Shown here one piece after another: positions 5,063-6,093 of a stretch of 6,093 nucleotides of DNA. The position numbers and the translations under genes were made by a program. The stretch's first letter is position 1. Every line of letters begins with the position of its first letter. The notes beneath the pieces were generated by a model. That model was not told where the DNA came from. It did not search any database and was given only the letters and a program-made list of their open reading frames with translations. The DNA is from Clostridia bacterium (lineage in GTDB: Bacteria; Bacillota_A; Clostridia; TANB77; CAG-508): NCBI GenBank assembly GCA_017621295.1, contig JAGATI010000084.1, positions 1 through 6,093 on the forward strand, written 5' to 3'.

Positions 5063-5815
5063 TTATTCTGCTAATTTACTTTCTCCAGTCGCATAATCTA
5101 TACTTACTCCAGGTTGCACATTATAAATATAAACATAAAAGCATATATTCTTCCCCCTATCTTCAACTGATTCTGCTTCAATGGTTATACCACTTGCAAG
5201 TTTATTTTCTCCTTCATATATTGGTGTTACTCTATATAAACAATGGTTGTTAGGATTATCATTTAAGTATTTTCTTACTCTATTTTCAAATGGTGTCATT
5301 CCACTAATATTAAAATACCTTGTTCCTGTTATAATGTTTTTATCATTTGCATTTTCTGCTGATAAGCTAAATGCAATTAAATGGCATTTATTATATAAAT
5401 TAGCTAAATTTATTTCTGGATAACCTTTATCTTTCCAACCAGATGGTATCACTTTATCTAGTGATTTTCTATTTTCGTCTTCTTTTAGCATAGTTTCATA
5501 TTTATTTAAATTTGCAAATGCTACTCTACATCTTCCATAATTATCTAAGTCACTATAATCTTCAAATGAACTTGTTATAAAATCCTCATCAGTAAAATTT
5601 GGTATGTTATTATTTATTATTACATAAGGATCTGATGAATATTCTGGTATTGTATCCAATGTATATGAAATTGCTAGTTGTTCATTTGTATTATTTTCAT
5701 TATCTTTATAATTATTTGTTGCATAAATTCCTATAGCAATAATTATAATAAATAGGATTAAAGTTATAATTTGTTTTATATTTGTATTAAAATTACTTTT
5801 TGCTTTTTCTTTCAT
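5063..5815 (-). CDS. Membrane-anchored DNA/RNA non-specific endonuclease (EndA/NUC family)
   Basis: This 250-residue protein has one hydrophobic segment at about 14-32 after a basic start, so it is probably an N-terminal anchor with the nuclease domain outside the cell; there is no lipobox. The catalytic part has Leu-Tyr-Asn-Lys-Cys-His-Leu-Ile (140-147) with His145 as likely general base, then Glu-Asn-Ala-Asn-Asp-Lys-Asn-Ile-Ile-Thr-Gly-Thr-Arg-Tyr-Phe-Asn (154-169) with Asn169 as likely metal ligand, and Met-Thr-Pro-Phe-Glu-Asn (173-178). This is the beta-beta-alpha-metal fold signature of the streptococcal EndA/Spd group, with Asn-Lys-Cys-His in place of Asp-Arg-Gly-His. Such enzymes degrade DNA and RNA non-specifically. 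ATG at 5815 follows GGGAGT at 5826-5821. It is downstream of an unknown gene and probably co-transcribed. Roles could be DNA uptake, nutrient scavenging or attack on neighbours. Confidence 0.88.
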   Translation of the reverse strand: MKEKAKSNFNTNIKQIITLILFIIIIAIGIYATNNYKDNENNTNEQLAISYTLDTIPEYSSDPYVIINNNIPNFTDEDFITSSFEDYSDLDNYGRCRVAFANLNKYETMLKEDENRKSLDKVIPSGWKDKGYPEINLANLYNKCHLIAFSLSAENANDKNIITGTRYFNISGMTPFENRVRKYLNDNPNNHCLYRVTPIYEGENKLASGITIEAESVEDRGKNICFYVYIYNVQPGVSIDYATGESKLAE

Positions 5816-5820
5816 AAATT

Positions 5821-5826
5821 ACTCCC
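5821..5826 (-). promoter_or_regulatory. Ribosome binding site of the nuclease gene
   Basis: GGGAGT on the minus strand, 5 bases before ATG at 5815. I see no good promoter between the upstream stop codons and this site, which supports co-transcription with the partial gene upstream. Confidence 0.6.
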
Positions 5827-5846
5827 ATTCTTTTATTATCTTATAC

Positions 5847-5894
5847 ATTTACATGTGCATTTACTTGTGCGTTTTCTTATGCGTTTTCTTGTGT
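5847..5894 (-). repeat. Four 12-bp tandem repeats encoding a Gln-Glu-Asn-Ala type tail
   Basis: Minus-strand units, in order: ACACAAGAAAAC, GCATAAGAAAAC, GCACAAGTAAAT, GCACATGTAAAT. The period is exactly 12, equal to four codons, and continues the frame of the gene upstream. The second unit carries TAA where the first and third have CAA. Confidence 0.85.
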
Positions 5895-6092
5895 GTTTTT
5901 ATTTTCTAATAATATGTTTTTCATTTCAAGTATATCATAAAATGGAATGTTAATACCTTTCTTAGCTAGTTTTATAACATTCATTGATGTCTCTATAATC
6001 TCTTGTTTCAAAGTTTCAGTTATCTCAACATCTTTCATTTTATTTTGGTATTTACTTTCTATATATTCTTCAGTTGTTGGAAAAATATTTTG
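5877..6092 (-). CDS. C-terminal part of an unknown element protein, tail truncated
   Basis: The frame is open from the window edge to TAA at 5879-5877, giving 71 residues; the start is outside. The fragment reads as mainly helical and polar (Glu-Glu-Tyr-Ile-Glu-Ser-Lys near its start, Ile-Pro-Phe-Tyr-Asp-Ile-Leu-Glu-Met-Lys at about 49-58). I do not recognise a family. It ends Thr-Gln-Glu-Asn-Ala-stop. If the TAA is read as CAA, the frame goes on for 11 more residues as Gln-Glu-Asn-Ala-Gln-Val-Asn-Ala type repeats and stops at TAA 5843-5841, only 25 bases before the nuclease ATG. This suggests a recent nonsense change in a repeat tail. The shape, a helical protein with a short repetitive tail next to a surface nuclease, gives no function. 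Confidence 0.65.
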   Translation of the reverse strand, partial: QNIFPTTEEYIESKYQNKMKDVEITETLKQEIIETSMNVIKLAKKGINIPFYDILEMKNILLENKNTQENA

Positions 6093-6093
6093 T

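Larger units (their letters stand above)
2181..6093. mobile_element. Skin-like integrated element splitting spoIIID (one end, continues beyond window)
   Basis: The left end is placed at the spoIIID junction; the right end lies outside the window. The visible content is a serine recombinase at the extreme end and a minus-strand set of cargo genes with no recognised phage structural proteins. Known elements that split sporulation genes and leave during sporulation include skin in sigK and SP-beta in spsM. The placement inside the spoIIID helix-turn-helix codons, in the same orientation as the recombinase gene, matches that arrangement. Whether it is a prophage, an integrative conjugative element or a remnant cannot be told from this part. 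Confidence 0.75.

Noticed and set aside
5047..5423. Plus-strand open frames opposite the nuclease
   Set aside because: Antisense shadows of a gene with clear catalytic motifs.
5847..5894. CRISPR array
   Set aside because: Units are 12 bp, directly adjacent without spacers, and in frame with a coding sequence.
5771..5953. Plus-strand open frame over the 12-bp repeats
   Set aside because: Product is a hydrophobic reading of the repeats; the minus-strand frame explains the period and continues a real gene.

Overview
The window is very AT-rich DNA from a low-GC, endospore-forming Firmicute of the class Clostridia. The sporulation genes yabG and spoIIID, a SipL/SpoVID-type coat-anchor gene, strong AGGAGG-type ribosome binding sites and a consensus sigma-A promoter all support this. 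I cannot name the species.

Positions 1-1940 are host chromosome. On the minus strand, in transcription order, lie yabG (spore-coat protease, TTG start), veg (small conserved protein behind a consensus TTGACA-17-TGATATAAT promoter and ahead of a terminator), and the first 38 codons of a gene whose SPOCS/DUF3794-type motif and position after yabG-veg point to sipL. On the plus strand, divergent from yabG, is a 55-residue zinc-ribbon protein with a long leader and a strong, probably bidirectional terminator.

Positions 2038-2184 hold the 3' part of spoIIID on the minus strand. It starts abruptly inside the helix-turn-helix, at the Val-His-Lys-Asp that follows the usual Gly-Val-Ser-Lys-Ser-Thr, and has no start codon. 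Directly joined to it is a 534-residue large serine recombinase whose last five codons and stop codon are supplied by the spoIIID sequence. This is one end of an integrated element that splits spoIIID, as the skin element splits sigK in Bacillus subtilis and Clostridioides difficile. The 5' half of spoIIID is not visible and should lie beyond position 6093, across the rest of the element.

Positions about 2181-6093 are the recombinase-proximal end of that element. All genes there are on the minus strand: the C-terminal part of an unknown protein whose Gln-Glu-Asn-Ala repeat tail is cut by an apparent CAA-to-TAA change; a membrane-anchored DNA/RNA non-specific endonuclease; an unknown 247-residue acidic protein; a 62-residue acidic protein behind a 13-bp inverted repeat; a terminator; and the recombinase with its own promoter.

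The main inference is that this is a spoIIID-interrupting, possibly developmentally excised element. Excision in the mother cell would rejoin spoIIID, whose product regulates mother-cell genes. The window shows the junction and the recombinase. It does not show that excision occurs or is regulated.
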